A stretch of 64,000 nucleotides of DNA from Orientallactaga sibirica (taxonomy: Eukaryota; Chordata; Mammalia; Rodentia; Dipodidae), in assembly GCA_036365145.1 (NCBI GenBank), contig JAEOAD010002183.1, positions 3,118,501 to 3,182,500 on the forward strand, in the 5' to 3' direction. The notes beneath the pieces are model-generated. The model saw nothing but the letters and a program-made list of their open reading frames with translations, ran no database searches and had not been told where the DNA came from. This document shows positions 43,023 through 53,573 of this stretch, piece by piece. Within the stretch, counting starts at the first letter, position 1. The number at the start of each line of letters is the position of its first letter. The translations under genes and the position numbers were made by a program.

Positions 43023-43429
43023 TCAAAATTCCTTTTCTTTATATACACAGTAAATGAAATAACTGAAAGTAGTGCTTCCCAAAAGAATAAAAACCTGTCT
43101 ATATACTATTTTAGCCAGTTTCAGATTTTTAAAAATATTTCTTGCCACACTTACACCTAAGTAGAGTCAACTAATAAGTTATGCTTTTTTATTCCGACCA
43201 AACTTCATGTCCCAACAACTCGCGTCCAAGGACAATGTTTGGTATCTTTCTTCAAAGCCAAACTGGGAAGCAAGACTACCTCTCCCTCCACCTAGCCCAG
43301 CACCTCAACTGTTGAAGCTGCTGCAGCACCCCTTCCCTTTGTGCACTGCCTTTCTTCGGAAGTTTCCATCGCATGGTTTTTAGTACCAATTCTGAGTTAC
43401 ACTGCCAAGCAACAAGCTCCCGAGCAGAC
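43023..43429. other. Unique stretch, no gene seen
   Basis: Leads into the CpG-enriched zone; nothing recognised. Confidence 0.4.
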
Positions 43430-43537
43430 AGATGATAGGAGCCTGTCTGGCTCTCGGGATTCAGGATTCGGGATTCGGAAGAGGATGCTCTGTTAGGCGT
43501 TCTTCTGTTTCCTCTCTTTCCCTGAACTACTCCCAGT

Positions 43538-43765
43538 ATGGATCAGAGCCGCTCAGAGATGCAGGCGCCCCTTCCTCCGAGCGACATCTCCATCACTGGA
43601 CACCGGAAGTCCAGAATCAGGCCCATTACGTGCTCTGAGCCACAAGTCATCTTTCAGGAGTCCATCTTTATTTTCCCAGGCAAAAGCCAGCAGCCGTTCG
43701 CTTATAAAACAGCTGTGACTGCAGTGCCCACACTGTATCCACAGAAAATACTGCTGCTTACCTAG
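43538..43765 (+). CDS. Candidate short ORF, function unknown
   Basis: A true ATG with A at -3 and G at +4 opens 75 codons beginning MDQSRSEMQAPLPPSD in the CpG-enriched zone. I recognise no domain, signal peptide or membrane segment. It could be a chance frame, a coding exon or part of a processed pseudogene. Low certainty. Confidence 0.2.
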   Translation: MDQSRSEMQAPLPPSDISITGHRKSRIRPITCSEPQVIFQESIFIFPGKSQQPFAYKTAVTAVPTLYPQKILLLT

Positions 43766-43820
43766 TCCCAGAAAAATAGGGTGGTGGCGGAGGAGGTGCT
43801 GCGGTGTTGGGTACACTCTG
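43762..43820 (-). CDS. Candidate internal exon, function unknown
   Basis: On the minus strand a pyrimidine-rich tract and 'ccctag' acceptor precede 59 bases, followed by a 'gtaagc' donor. One frame is open, proline-rich (TAAPPPPPPYFSG). No partner exons were identified and the opposite strand is also open, so this may be coincidence. Confidence 0.2.
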
Positions 43821-44100
43821 CTAGGGAAAGGCAGCTGAGAAGTTAGAAAGATGAAGGCAGCCTTGTGCTTGAATGCTCAGCTCGGAGCCCAGGACCCTGG
43901 CTGGGCGAACTGAATGCAAAGTCCCCTGGGGCTCGGGCTGCCATCAAGATGAGAGGGGCTGAGGCCACAGCGAGGGGCCTGCAGGCGGAGCGGGGCGGGG
44001 CAGTCTCTGAACCCCGAGGGGCCCAGGGATCTCTGGCTGAGGCTCAAGAAGCCAGGGCCTCCATCGGATACAAATCTGCCCAGCCTGTAGCTCAATGGGT

Positions 44101-44587
44101 GTGATGTGCAGTGGTGATGTGAATTTTCTCTACAGTGACCCACAGGGTGTCTAAGCCACACACAGCTACTAAAGCCTGTGGGTGCTCATCATATGCTTCC
44201 CAGCACATGTGACAGAACCCCCCCACACACCCGCCGCAAAAAAAAAAAAAAACCAACAAATTGGAAAACACCTTTAAAGTATTGCTGGTGCTCGGGTTCC
44301 CTTCAGACAGATTTCATGAGATGTGTCTCTCCCAGAGATTTGGGTCTGGCAAATGGTCTCTGGGCTGTGACTTAGGCCTTTATTGCCAGGCCCTTCTCTT
44401 CAGAGGAAGAAGGTTTTGCCTGACGACAAAACATTCTTGTTAATTTTAAGCCTGTGTTTTTCTAAAATTAGTTTTGTTCTGTCCCTAATGAAATTCCCAC
44501 TGTGGTGTGCTAGAACAGAAATTCAGGCAAAGCACTTGTCCCTACTTTCATGACCTTTACTTCCTTTATTGTTTTATTTCGGGGTTT
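44101..44587. other. Unique stretch, no gene seen
   Basis: Contains an A run at 44239-44252; nothing else recognised. Confidence 0.4.
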
Positions 44588-44662
44588 TTGCTGTTGGGAA
44601 TCACACTCAAGGCCTCACAATGCTAGGCAAGCACTCCACCACTAACTATACCGCCAGCCTAC
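44588..44662 (-). mobile_element. ID-like SINE
   Basis: Reverse ID pattern 'aatgctaggcaagcactcca' with degraded ends. Confidence 0.6.
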
Positions 44663-44850
44663 ATGGAACTTACATTTTATTTGGGTGTAGAGAGGGAATG
44701 ATCTCCAGTAGTAAGTTACTATGTAGTATCTCGGGAAGTATTATATGTCAGACAGAATAAGGGAGAGAGGAAGGGGTGGGGAGCTGTCAACTTCAATAGT
44801 TAGAAAAGGCCTTTCTGGTAAAAGACAGGAGATCTTAAAACTGAGTGGGT

Positions 44851-44928
44851 GGCTTGGGATGTAGCTCAATAGTAGAGCGCTTGCCTAGTACTCTTGGGGC
44901 TTAAGTTCAATCCCCCAAACTGGCCTCA
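44851..44928 (+). mobile_element. ID-like SINE
   Basis: 'gggatgtagctcaatagtag' and 'agcgcttgcctagtactctt' give the tRNA-Ala-like ID head. It lacks acceptor-stem pairing and an anticodon arm expected of a tRNA gene. Confidence 0.65.
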
Positions 44929-45244
44929 TGGAAATCCAGGGGCGTGGAGCGCACAGAGACAGGAGTGGGAGGAGGAGAGCTGAAGGGCCACTGGGGGTGG
45001 GGGAGCAGATGAGCAGCTGCAGCGGGCTGAGGGTGGGAAAGTGTGGGAGAAGGGCTAATGAAAAGCTTACCCGGATCACTTTGCTGAACTGGTAAAGATG
45101 ACGCTGTGAGTGTAGGGGCTACTGATGCAGGATTTGGGGGTTCAGGAGGGGTTCCCCTAAGTTTATTAACCCCAATTTGGGGTCCTGTCCTATTGTTAAT
45201 AAAGAATTGATTTTTTTTTTAAAGACTCAAAAAGGATAAATTAG
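44929..45244. other. Unique stretch, no gene seen
   Basis: GA-rich at first; ends in 'gttaataaagaattgatttt'. Nothing recognised. Confidence 0.4.
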
Positions 45245-45400
45245 CTGAGCGTGGTGGTGCACACCTTTAATCTCAGCACTCGGGAGGCTGAGGTAGGAGG
45301 ATCACTGTGAGTTCGAGGCCACCCTGAGACTCCATAATGAATTCCAGCTACGCCTGGACTAGAGTGAGACCCTGCCCTGGAAAAAAAACAAAGGATAAAT
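45245..45400 (+). mobile_element. B1 SINE
   Basis: Starts 'gctgagcgtggtggtgcaca'. The flanking 'aaaggataaatta' recurs at 45231 and about 45391. Confidence 0.9.
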
Positions 45401-45984
45401 TATGGATTTTTAAGTTTATTTATGGAGGAATCACAAATTGTGGGGCTTGTTTAAGAGAAACTGGGATCTAGGAAGAAGGCTAGAACAGTGTCATAAGCAC
45501 GTGGACGGCAGGAAACAAATGCTCCTGTGGAAAACACAGCACAGTCTGTGAGATTCATTTAAGAGAAACTGAGGTTTTTAGGAGAAGAGGAGTAGAGCCA
45601 CAAGCATGTGGAAGATAGAACCTAGTGAAGAGGATAGGAGAAAGCTAGATTCTTTTAGGCAGTTTCAGTTAGAAATTGAGGCCCAGAGAGAACAAGGAGA
45701 TGACACCCCACATGCCACCTCACCCTAGCACAAGAACAGAACTCTTGACAGAAGTGGAGACTGATCTACAGCGCCCCCTGCTGTCTCCAGTCTAGCAGCT
45801 ACCTTGATGGGCTGGCCCAGGGGGGTGGCTCTGGGATGCCCCCAGTCTTCACCTTCCACCTCGTTTAGGGCAGAGTCTCATTGTTCACCACTGCATTCAC
45901 TAGGCTAGCTGGCCCACAAGTTTCCAGGGGATTCTCTTGCCTTAACCTTTCCTCTCCCCACAGGCACATTGGGATGAGACACTA
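45401..45984. other. Unique stretch, no gene seen
   Basis: A short repeat of 'taagagaaactg' (45452 and 45560) with similar surroundings suggests a local duplication. No gene. Confidence 0.4.
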
Positions 45985-46042
45985 GGGCTACCTCTCTCTC
46001 TGTCCTTCTTTCTGTCTCTAATAAATAAACAAAAATAAATAA
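45985..46042 (+). mobile_element. DIP-type SINE, 3' fragment
   Basis: CT-rich end and AATAAATAAAC tail only. Confidence 0.5.
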
Positions 46043-46046
46043 ATCG

Positions 46047-46270
46047 TGCCCTGGAGAGATGGCTTAGCAGTTAAGCACTTGCCTGTGAAGCCTAAGGGCC
46101 CCAATTCGAGGCTCGATTCCCCAGGACCCACATAAGCCAGATGCACAAGGTAGCGCATGCATCTGGAATTCATTTGCAGTGGCTGGAGGCCCTGGCACAC
46201 CCATTCTCTCTATATATATATCTGCCTCTTTCTCTGTGTGTTGCTCTCAAATAAATAAAAAGTAAAATAA
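46047..46270 (+). mobile_element. DIP-type SINE
   Basis: Carries the extra 'cgaggctcgattcc' B-box variant also seen at 12777 and 63963. Confidence 0.88.
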
Positions 46271-46467
46271 AATAAAATAACAAAAAAATTAAAAATATAA
46301 ATCAGAAAAAAATATTTAAACAAATATTTTTTAAAAGGTGGAGGAGAGGAAAAACCCCGAGGTTGTCCTCTGACTTCCACGTGCACACCATGACATGAGT
46401 ACCCTTAGATACACATCACACACATGCACACAAGTAGATAATAAAATGGAAAAATTAAAAATATAAA

Positions 46468-46690
46468 TGAGGACTGGAGAGATGGCTTAGTGGTTAAGGC
46501 ACTTGCCTGCAAAGCCAAAGAACCCAGGTTGGATTCCCCAGGACCCATGTAAGCCAGATGCACAAGGTGGCACATAAGTCTGGAGTTCATTTGCAGCAGC
46601 TGAAGGCCCTAGTGTGCCCATTTTCTCTATCTCTCTCTGTCTCTTTCTGTCTCCAATAAATAAATAAATTTAAAAATATATAAATAAAAT
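46468..46690 (+). mobile_element. DIP-type SINE
   Basis: Starts 'aggactggagagatggctta'. 'aaattaaaaatataaat' precedes it and a similar AT-rich tail follows. Confidence 0.88.
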
Positions 46691-47180
46691 TAAAATAACA
46701 CTTCTAATAATTCGTGTTTGTTATACTTACAAAAGTTACCAGTCCAAAACAAATCAGAAACTTAAAGAAAATCATCCCTCAGACAGCTTGGAAAGCAGTT
46801 GAGTGAGAGCAAGGCAAGGCTAGATTTGTCTTTGATAGTCTAGGTCAGGTCATTGGGAGAGTGTACTAATTAAAAGTTGGCTATGAAGAACTTGAGGGTA
46901 GCCCACAGAGTCGAAATATGGAAGGCGTGTCAGCAGGCTGGGTAAGTGGCTTTAAAGTGCCACCATAATGACAGCACTCCTGGGCTTAGATTCCTGCAGC
47001 GCTCGCAGAACCTTGTACTACATTCAGATTAGCAACTAGACTGCTATTTCAGAAAGAGGAACAAAACAATGGAGGGCTGGAAATTGAAGCTTTCTTTTTT
47101 TGCTAACTTCCTGCCATAACCTGGAAGGAGAGTTGCTTTCAGATTTCTAAAGGAAGCTATTTATCCCTGAGGGAAATGCT
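46691..47180. other. Unique stretch, no gene seen
   Basis: Nothing recognised. Confidence 0.45.
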
Positions 47181-47196
47181 TTAAAGGAATCCAAGA

Positions 47197-47392
47197 GGGC
47201 TGGAAGGATGGCTTAGTAGTTAAGATGTTTGCATGCAAAGCCAAAAGACCCAGGTTCGATTCCCCAGGACCCACATTAGCCAGATGCACAAGGGAGCGCA
47301 TACGTCTGGAGTTCATTTGCAGTGGCTGGAGGCCGTGTCGTGCCCATTCTCTCCCCCCCTTCTCTGTTAAATAAATGAATAAAAATAAAATA
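47197..47392 (+). mobile_element. DIP-type SINE with 16-bp target duplication
   Basis: ttaaaggaatccaaga lies at 47181-47196 and 47393-47408, perfect. Confidence 0.93.
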
Positions 47393-47530
47393 TTAAAGGA
47401 ATCCAAGAAAGAAAATGCGAGTTTCATACCCGACACTGCAGGGAAATGTCACTCTGTCGGAACTCTCATATGGGTGGGTTATAGGCTTGGAGCTTGGTGC
47501 CTCACAACACACTCTGTGGTTATATAATCA

Positions 47531-47571
47531 CCCCCCCCACACACACACACACATACATACACACACACACT
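47531..47571. repeat. C run and (CA)n microsatellite
   Basis: An eight-base C run followed by about 17 CA units with one TACATA break. Confidence 0.9.
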
Positions 47572-48690
47572 GAACCTTACTGTCTTCATAGTAACATGCT
47601 ACACCAAGGTCCATCCAGAAGGCACTGAGAAAAAGGGCAGATACAGTCTCAAGGCACAAAGTTAATCAATAAGAAAGCAGCCTGCTAACATTGGAGCAAA
47701 CCATTTTCTCTCAAGCTAGTAATTAGGACTCAGAAATATCCCAGTTTGCCTAGTTTAAGCTCACTACTCTATAGAAGTGTCCAAGAATGCTATTCTGAGA
47801 TTCTGACCCATATGAAATGATAAATTATGCAAAGTCATGTTTCAGTCTATAAAGAAGAACACAAATATGATGGAGGCATACTATTTTTCCTGCACCACAG
47901 AAGCCTCTATGTAAACTCTTCCTCAATGTTCCCCAAAGTAGCCTGTATGTAATCCCCAATATGCAAACTCTTACTAGCATTAGAAGTCTTGGCTGGTAAT
48001 GTAAGTATAGAGTCACTGCAGATATAATGACCAGAATCGATCCTTTGTCTCCCAAAGCAATGCTTGTTAACAAAACAGCCCAAAGTGTGGCCTTCAACAC
48101 ATCTGTTTAAGAGTTTGGGCTGTCAGCAATGTTGGCTGAATGTAGCAGCAGTTCTGGTGGTGAGTTGTTCCGGGCAGACCTCCCCTGGTCTCTGCTGCCT
48201 GCTGCAGGTTGGCAGGCAGCTGTAGGATGGCCTCTGCTGGAATTGCCCATCTCTGCTCCATTTGGTCACTGCAAGTCTGGCTGCCAAACACGGCATCCTG
48301 GGGCAGGCGTTGCTTAGAGAGAGCAGAAGGGCTCACAGGTCTGGTGAAGCTGAACTTGGAACTGTTGCGTCACTTGTGTCACGTTCTCACATTCAAAACA
48401 AGTTACAAGACAGGTGGAGGAGGGATGAGAAGTAGATTTCATGCCTTGGTGGGAGGTGCTGCAAAGTCACATTGCAAGGGACAGGGATATACAGAGGCCT
48501 TAGAGGCTATTGGTTGGTACCAGCTGTCCCACCTCTGAATCGCTTCCCACCTGGCCCTGGTGAAATTCCAGGAGATGCATGCTGAACTTATGAACCATCT
48601 TTCCTCTCTAGCAAGAAAAAATACCAAGAAGCTACTGGAACTCAGATTACCTGTCTAGCATATGAGAGTTTCTGAGTTTGATCTCCAGCA
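47572..48690. other. Unique stretch, no gene seen
   Basis: Opposed frames near 48100-48540 have no recognisable domain. Confidence 0.4.
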
Positions 48691-48691
48691 C

Positions 48692-48722
<31 letters not shown>
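48692..48722. repeat. (CA)n microsatellite
   Basis: About 15 CA units just before the hAT-like arm. Confidence 0.9.
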
Positions 48723-48724
<2 letters not shown>

Positions 48725-48737
48725 CTTCCCATGTATT

Positions 48738-49073
48738 ACAGTCAAGTTTGCATTGCTGGCAGAAATCACCCTAACCAAGAGCAGCCTGTGGAAAAGAAAG
48801 CTTTATTTTTGTCTACAGGCTTGAGGGGAAGCTCCACGATGGCAGGGAAAATGATGGCATGAGTAGAGGGTAGACATCACCTCCTGGCCAACATCAGGTG
48901 GACAACAGCAACAGGAGAGTGTGCCAAATGCTGGCAAGGGGTTTAACATGGCTATTACACCACCCCCAAAATACACTGTCTCCAGGAGGTGTTAATTCCC
49001 AAATGTCCATCAGCTGGGAACCTAGTATTCAGAACACCTAAGTTTATGGGGGACACCTGAATCAAACCACCAC
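48738..49073 (-). mobile_element. hAT-like arm A of a composite element
   Basis: Starts 'cagtcaagtttgcattgctg' and ends 'gacacctgaatcaaaccacc'. It aligns along its whole length with 50755-51090 in the same direction and with 7606-7960 in reverse. Non-coding. Confidence 0.65.
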
Positions 49074-49347
49074 ATTCTGCCCTAGACCCCATAAACTGAT
49101 ATCCACACATGAGATAAAATATAATACATTCAGTTCAACTTTAAAGTACGCAGTTTTTTTTTTTTTAAATCAATCGTAATGATGTTCAAACATCCCCATA
49201 ATCTAAGGTCTTTTAACTGAGCCATAATACAAAAAAAAAAAAAAAAAAAAAAAAATCCCCCAAAAAACCCATAATGGCACAAAATAAATACGCTGCAAAT
49301 GATGGCATTGGGCATAGCAAAGAAATATTCAACCAATACAAGATTTT

Positions 49348-49600
49348 TTTAGGATATCTCTTTATTATTATTATTATTTTAATTAATTTACTTATTTATT
49401 TGAGAGAGCAAGAGAGAGAAAGAGGCAGACACACAAAGAGAGAAAGAGAATAGGTACACCAGGGCCTCCAGCCACTGCAAAGGATCTCCAGATGCATGCG
49501 CCACCATGTACATCTGGCTTATGTGGGTCCTGGGGAGTCGAACCAAGGTCCTTTGGCTTTGCCTGCAAACTCCTTAATCGCTAAGCCATCTCTCCAGCCC
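49348..49600 (-). mobile_element. DIP-type SINE with 13-bp target duplication
   Basis: caatacaagattt at 49335-49347 and 49601-49613. It interrupts the composite element and is younger. Confidence 0.93.
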
Positions 49601-50088
49601 CAATACAAGATTTAAACAGAGCAAACATCAAACTCTGTAGTTCCAAGTCCAACAACTCTAGTCAGTGACAAGTCTCAAAGTCTGATAATTCTAACCAGCA
49701 ATAAGTCTCTGGAGTTCCAATGCTCCTCAGCTAGGCTACTCACAGTCCTGGAAAACTTCATCCAGAATGGGCAGCTCTCCTTAGCAGCCATCTTGCAGTC
49801 CTGGCATCTCTACTGGGTCTCCACTGCAATCCACAGTTCATCCTCATGGTCTCATTGGTTCTCCATGCAGGCATCCAGCAAACCTGCTTCATACTGCCCA
49901 TGGCCATTTCCAAAACACAAGACCATGTTGCAAATTCAATGACTCTCCCTTTCCTGCATTTCTTATACTCCATAATACCAGGTGGGATGCCAATTTGTTA
50001 ATCTGGGGGGGAATAAAGCAGACTTTGAAGAATAGGACATTCCCTCAACATTCAGGCCCCTTCAAAAGAGTCTGCATTTTTCTTTTCT

Positions 50089-50268
50089 TTCTTTCTTTCT
50101 TTCTTTTTTTTTTTTTTTTTTGTTTTGTTTTTTGAGGTAGGGTCTCACTCTAGCCCAGGCTGACCTGGAATTCACTATGTAGTCTCAGGGTAGACTCAAA
50201 CTCACTGTGATCCTCCTACCTCTGCCTCCCAAGTGCTGGGATTAAAGGTGTGCACCCCCATGCCTGGC
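50089..50268 (-). mobile_element. B1 SINE inside the composite
   Basis: Flanked by 'agagtctgcatttttct' and 'agagtctgtatttttct'; tail is (TTTC)n plus a T run. Confidence 0.92.
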
Positions 50269-50754
50269 TAGAGTCTGTATTTTTCTGTTGTCCCAATGCA
50301 GGTCAGCTGGCCCAATGTCAGTGGTTGTAATCTCTCATACAATTGCAGCTGAACAGGCAGAAGTTTTGGCCCAAAGATTTCATTTTTTTTTCCCTCTGGG
50401 CCATATCCCTCTGCTCACACCAGTCCATTTCTATGCAATGCAACCCTGCACAAATTCTCAGGACACGGGCATAACAGCAAGCTTCTCACACAAACTGCTT
50501 CTAGCCCAGTCCAGGCAAAGCTCTTTCTTATCCTCACAAGCCAAACCTCACAGTGATAGTTCTTACGGCATTCAGGTCTTTCAACTCTGACCATAGAATA
50601 GTCCATCAAGCTGAACTTACAGTGCTACAAGACATCTCTTAGGCCAAGGTTTTAAATCCTTCCACATGCCTCTCAAAAATCAGGTCCAAAAGGCCAAAGC
50701 CACAGTCAGGTGTTTAGCAGCAATGCCACTCCTCTGGTACCAACTTTACTGTTG

Positions 50755-51090
50755 CAGTCAGGTTCTCATTGCTGGCAGAAATCATCTGATCAAGAGCAGC
50801 TTGTGGGAAAAAAGGTTTATTTTGGCTTACAGGCTCAAGGGGAAGCTCCATGATGGCAGGGGAAAATGATGACATGGCAGAGGGTGGACATCATCTCCTG
50901 GCCAACATCTGATGGACAACAGGAACAGGAGAGTGTGCCAAACACTGTCAAGGGGAAACTGGCTATAATACCCATAAGCCCGCCCACAACAGTATACTGC
51001 CTCCAGGAGGAATTAATTCCCAAATCTCCATCAGCTGGAAACCTAGCATTCAGAACAGGTGGGAGACACCTGAATCAAACCACCACAACA
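50755..51090 (-). mobile_element. hAT-like arm B of a composite element
   Basis: Starts 'gcagtcaggttctcattgct', ends 'gaatcaaaccaccaca'. It keeps blocks such as 'caacaggaacaggagagtgt' and 'cgcccacaacagtatactgc'. Its partner is arm A. Confidence 0.65.
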
Positions 51091-51146
51091 TGATTAGTAT
51101 AGAGACAAGTGAGGCTGGATTAAAAATAAAAAAGACTCAGCTAGAG

Positions 51147-51320
51147 CCGGGCGTGGTGGCGCATGCCTTTAATCCTAGCACTCGGGAGGCAGAGGTAGGA
51201 GGATCACCATGAGTTCAAGGCCACCCTGAGAATACAGAGTGAATTCCAGGTCAGCCTGAGCTAGAGTGAGACCCTGCCTTGAAAAACCAAAACAAAAACC
51301 AAAACAAAAACAAAAACAAA
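51147..51320 (+). mobile_element. B1 SINE, near consensus
   Basis: Starts 'agccgggcgtggtggcgcat'; tail of CAAAAAC units. Flanked by 'actcagct' (51133 and 51324). Confidence 0.92.
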
Positions 51321-51331
51321 ATACTCAGCTT

Positions 51332-52060
51332 GCGGTTCGCCAGCTCCCTGGCTCCCCCACTCCCAGTCCCCCTGTGCCGACCTCATTCTCTGTTGGAGAA
51401 TTTGTTTTTGTTTTTCAGAAGACACCGAGAACTGAGGAGATAAACCACCCCTCACTCATCATCCAGGACCCAGGTGAAATCACAAAGCAATTGGCGAGAT
51501 GAGAAGAGTGCTGCTTCCATGGTGAGCCTGACAACCTGCGCCAGGGTGATGGAGACAGACACTGAGGATACTCAAAATGCACCAAAGCAGATATCCAGAA
51601 CCTGGTGAGAATTCAACACTAAGTAGACTTAAAATATACCTCCCACCACAACTCAGGGAATTTTGCAGGAGCAGGGGCAAAAAGATCATAAGAGCCACAG
51701 AGTGGGAGGAATACCCAGAGGCATTGTCCCCTCCCCCACCCCCGCCCCGCCACAATGACTGACTGCTGCTCTCACATCTCATAACCCACAACTCCATGGT
51801 GAATACCAGCAGTCCCACTAAGGAGGGCCCTCAGTGGAGTGGGGGCAGGGAGGAGGGACATGATGGTACTAATAAAAGATGTGTCCATACAAAGTTTCTA
51901 CTGAATAAAAAACAAACAGATGATGACATCAAAATGAAAAGAGAGACTGATTGAGAGGGGAAGAAGGGGAAGAATTATCATGGAATATTGTCTACAATTA
52001 AGAAAGCTGTCAATAAAAAAAAGAAAAAGAAAAGGCAAAGAAAAAAAGGAAATACAAAAA
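51332..52060 (+). mobile_element. ORF-less retroposon with L1-type 3' end
   Basis: Flanked by 'atactcagctt' at 51321-51331 and 52061-52071. The 5' end is GC-rich ('ccagctccctggctccccca'). The 3' part is L1-like ('gcaggagcaggggcaaaaag', 'gatgatgacatcaaaatgaa') and ends in an A-rich tail. No L1 protein sequence lies between. It could be a 5'-truncated L1 that is all 3' UTR, or an internally deleted non-autonomous form. Confidence 0.55.
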
Positions 52061-52335
52061 TACTCAGCTTCAGTTAGAACCAGAATCTCAACAGGAGGAA
52101 GGGAGGGTCCAAGGCATGTGAAGATGGAATGAAAATGAGAAAACTGAGGATGCAAGCACACAGAGGGGAAGGAGAGACCCGCACCCAAGGCTGAGGCCTC
52201 TGAAGGGATCATTGCATGAGGTTCAAAGACTCCACCTGAATGAAGGTGAAAAATATGAATAAAAACTCCACTTGCTATCTTGTGCTTCCATGCACCCTTG
52301 CCTCTATTAAGGGACATATGAAAAACATCCCACAG

Positions 52336-52505
52336 CTGGATGTGGTGGCGCATGACTTTAGTCCCACCACTTGGGAGGCTGAGGTAGGAGGATCGCCATG
52401 GGTTAGAGGCCAGCCGGGTCACCCTGAGACTACATAGTGAATTCCAGGTCAGCCTGAGCTACAGTGAAGCCTTACCTCAGAAAAAAAAAAAAAAAAAAAA
52501 AAAAA
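52336..52505 (+). mobile_element. B1 SINE
   Basis: Contains a small internal insertion ('ccagccgggtcaccctgaga'); long A tail. Confidence 0.88.
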
Positions 52506-52506
52506 G

Positions 52507-52690
52507 GCCCAGGGGGTTAAGGTGCTTGCCTGCAAAACCTAACTACTGGGGTTCAATTCCCAGCATCCACATAAAGCCAGATACACAGTAGTACATGCAT
52601 CTGGAGTTCATTTGCATCGATTGGAGGCCCCATTCTCTCTCTCTCTCTTCTCTCTCTGCTTACAAATAAATAATTTTTTAAAAAAAGAAG
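52507..52690 (+). mobile_element. DIP-type SINE, head-truncated
   Basis: Begins 'gcccagggggttaaggtgct' directly after the B1 tail; ends 'caaataaataatttttt'. Confidence 0.82.
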
Positions 52691-52698
52691 AAGAGGGG

Positions 52699-52905
52699 GC
52701 TGGAGAGATGGTTCAACAGTTAAGATGTTTGCCTACAAAGTCTAACGACCCAGGTTCAATTCAACAGCACCTATATAAAGCCAAATGCACAAAGTGGTTG
52801 ATGCATCTGGAGTTTGCTTGCAGTGGATGGAAGCCCTGGTGCTCATTTTCTCTCTCTCTCTCCCTCCCTCCTTGGAAATAAATAAATAAAATATTTTTTA
52901 AAAAT
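52699..52905 (+). mobile_element. DIP-type SINE
   Basis: Complete copy starting 'gggctggagagatggttcaa', tandem with the previous one. Confidence 0.88.
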
Positions 52906-53034
52906 CCAACAGTACCAGTATGTAGGAGGCAGACACACTTACTTGCAGCAGCAGCCATGGGGAAAGGCTCAGGAAGTTTAGCTGGTAGAAAATATAAATT
53001 TAAGCTGCCTGAGATAGCATTGCTTTAGTCCCAG

Positions 53035-53163
53035 CTGGTGGCATATGCCTATATCTCAGCACTGGGGAGCTGAAGTAAAAGCTTGCATGTTTATGGTCAG
53101 CCTGGGCTGAAGGGTAATTCTGAGGACAGCCTGGGATAGATAGCCAGAGCTTATCTCAAAAAG
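53035..53163 (+). mobile_element. Old B1-like SINE
   Basis: 'tggcatatgcctatatctca' and 'gtcagcctgggctgaagggt' survive; the rest is diverged. Confidence 0.55.
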
Positions 53164-53216
53164 ATTAATTATCAGTCAAGTAAGTGTGCATGCACAAAAA
53201 ATACTGAACATTCTGG

Positions 53217-53330
53217 TATGGCTGTGGTGATGGATGCCTGGATGTTTTAGCCTAGAAGGCTAAAACAGAAGGAGCTTTAGCCCCAAAGTGCATGGCCAGC
53301 CTGGGCAGCAGAATGAAACCTTGTCTCTTA
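53217..53330 (+). mobile_element. Old B1-like SINE
   Basis: Weak B1 with an internal palindrome-like 'ttagcctagaaggctaa'. Confidence 0.5.
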
Positions 53331-53344
53331 AAACAATGATGGAG

Positions 53345-53550
53345 GGACTGGAGAGATGCCTCAGTGGTTAAGGAACTTGCCTGCAAAGCCTGACAACCCG
53401 TGTTTGATTCTCCAGTACCCAAGTAAAGCCAGATGCACAAAGTGACACAAGCAACTGGAGTTCATTTGTACCAGCTAGAGGCCCTGCATGCCCATTCTGT
53501 CTCTCTGTGTGTCTGTCTCTCTCTACTTGCAAATAAACAAATGAGTAAAA
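53345..53550 (+). mobile_element. DIP-type SINE
   Basis: Starts 'gggactggagagatgcctca'; tail 'gcaaataaacaaatg'. Confidence 0.88.
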
Positions 53551-53573
53551 GTGACTATTCTGATCCCATAGGT

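Larger units (their letters stand above)
43430..44100. promoter_or_regulatory. CpG-enriched unique region, candidate promoter or exon zone
   Basis: By hand I count a little over 20 CpG in about 670 bases, much denser than the rest of the window. A GC-box-like 'gcggggcggggc' lies at about 43988-43999. It may be a small CpG island with a first exon, or GC-rich DNA without function. Confidence 0.35.
49074..50752. mobile_element. Interior of the composite element
   Basis: About 1.25 kb of element sequence once the SINEs at 49348-49600 and 50089-50268 are removed. It contains 'ccaagtccaacaactctagt', 'aagtctctggagttccaatg' and 'ccatatccctctgctcacac'. No frame above 100 codons and no protein motif. 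I remember this as dispersed repeat sequence but cannot name the family. Confidence 0.45.

Noticed and set aside
44851..44928. tRNA-gene-like A and B boxes
   Set aside because: They are the head of an ID-like SINE; no acceptor stem or anticodon arm closes. The same holds for the heads of all DIP copies.
48129..48538. Overlapping 60 to 110 codon frames on both strands
   Set aside because: No domain, no splice context, and equal openness on both strands argues for chance.
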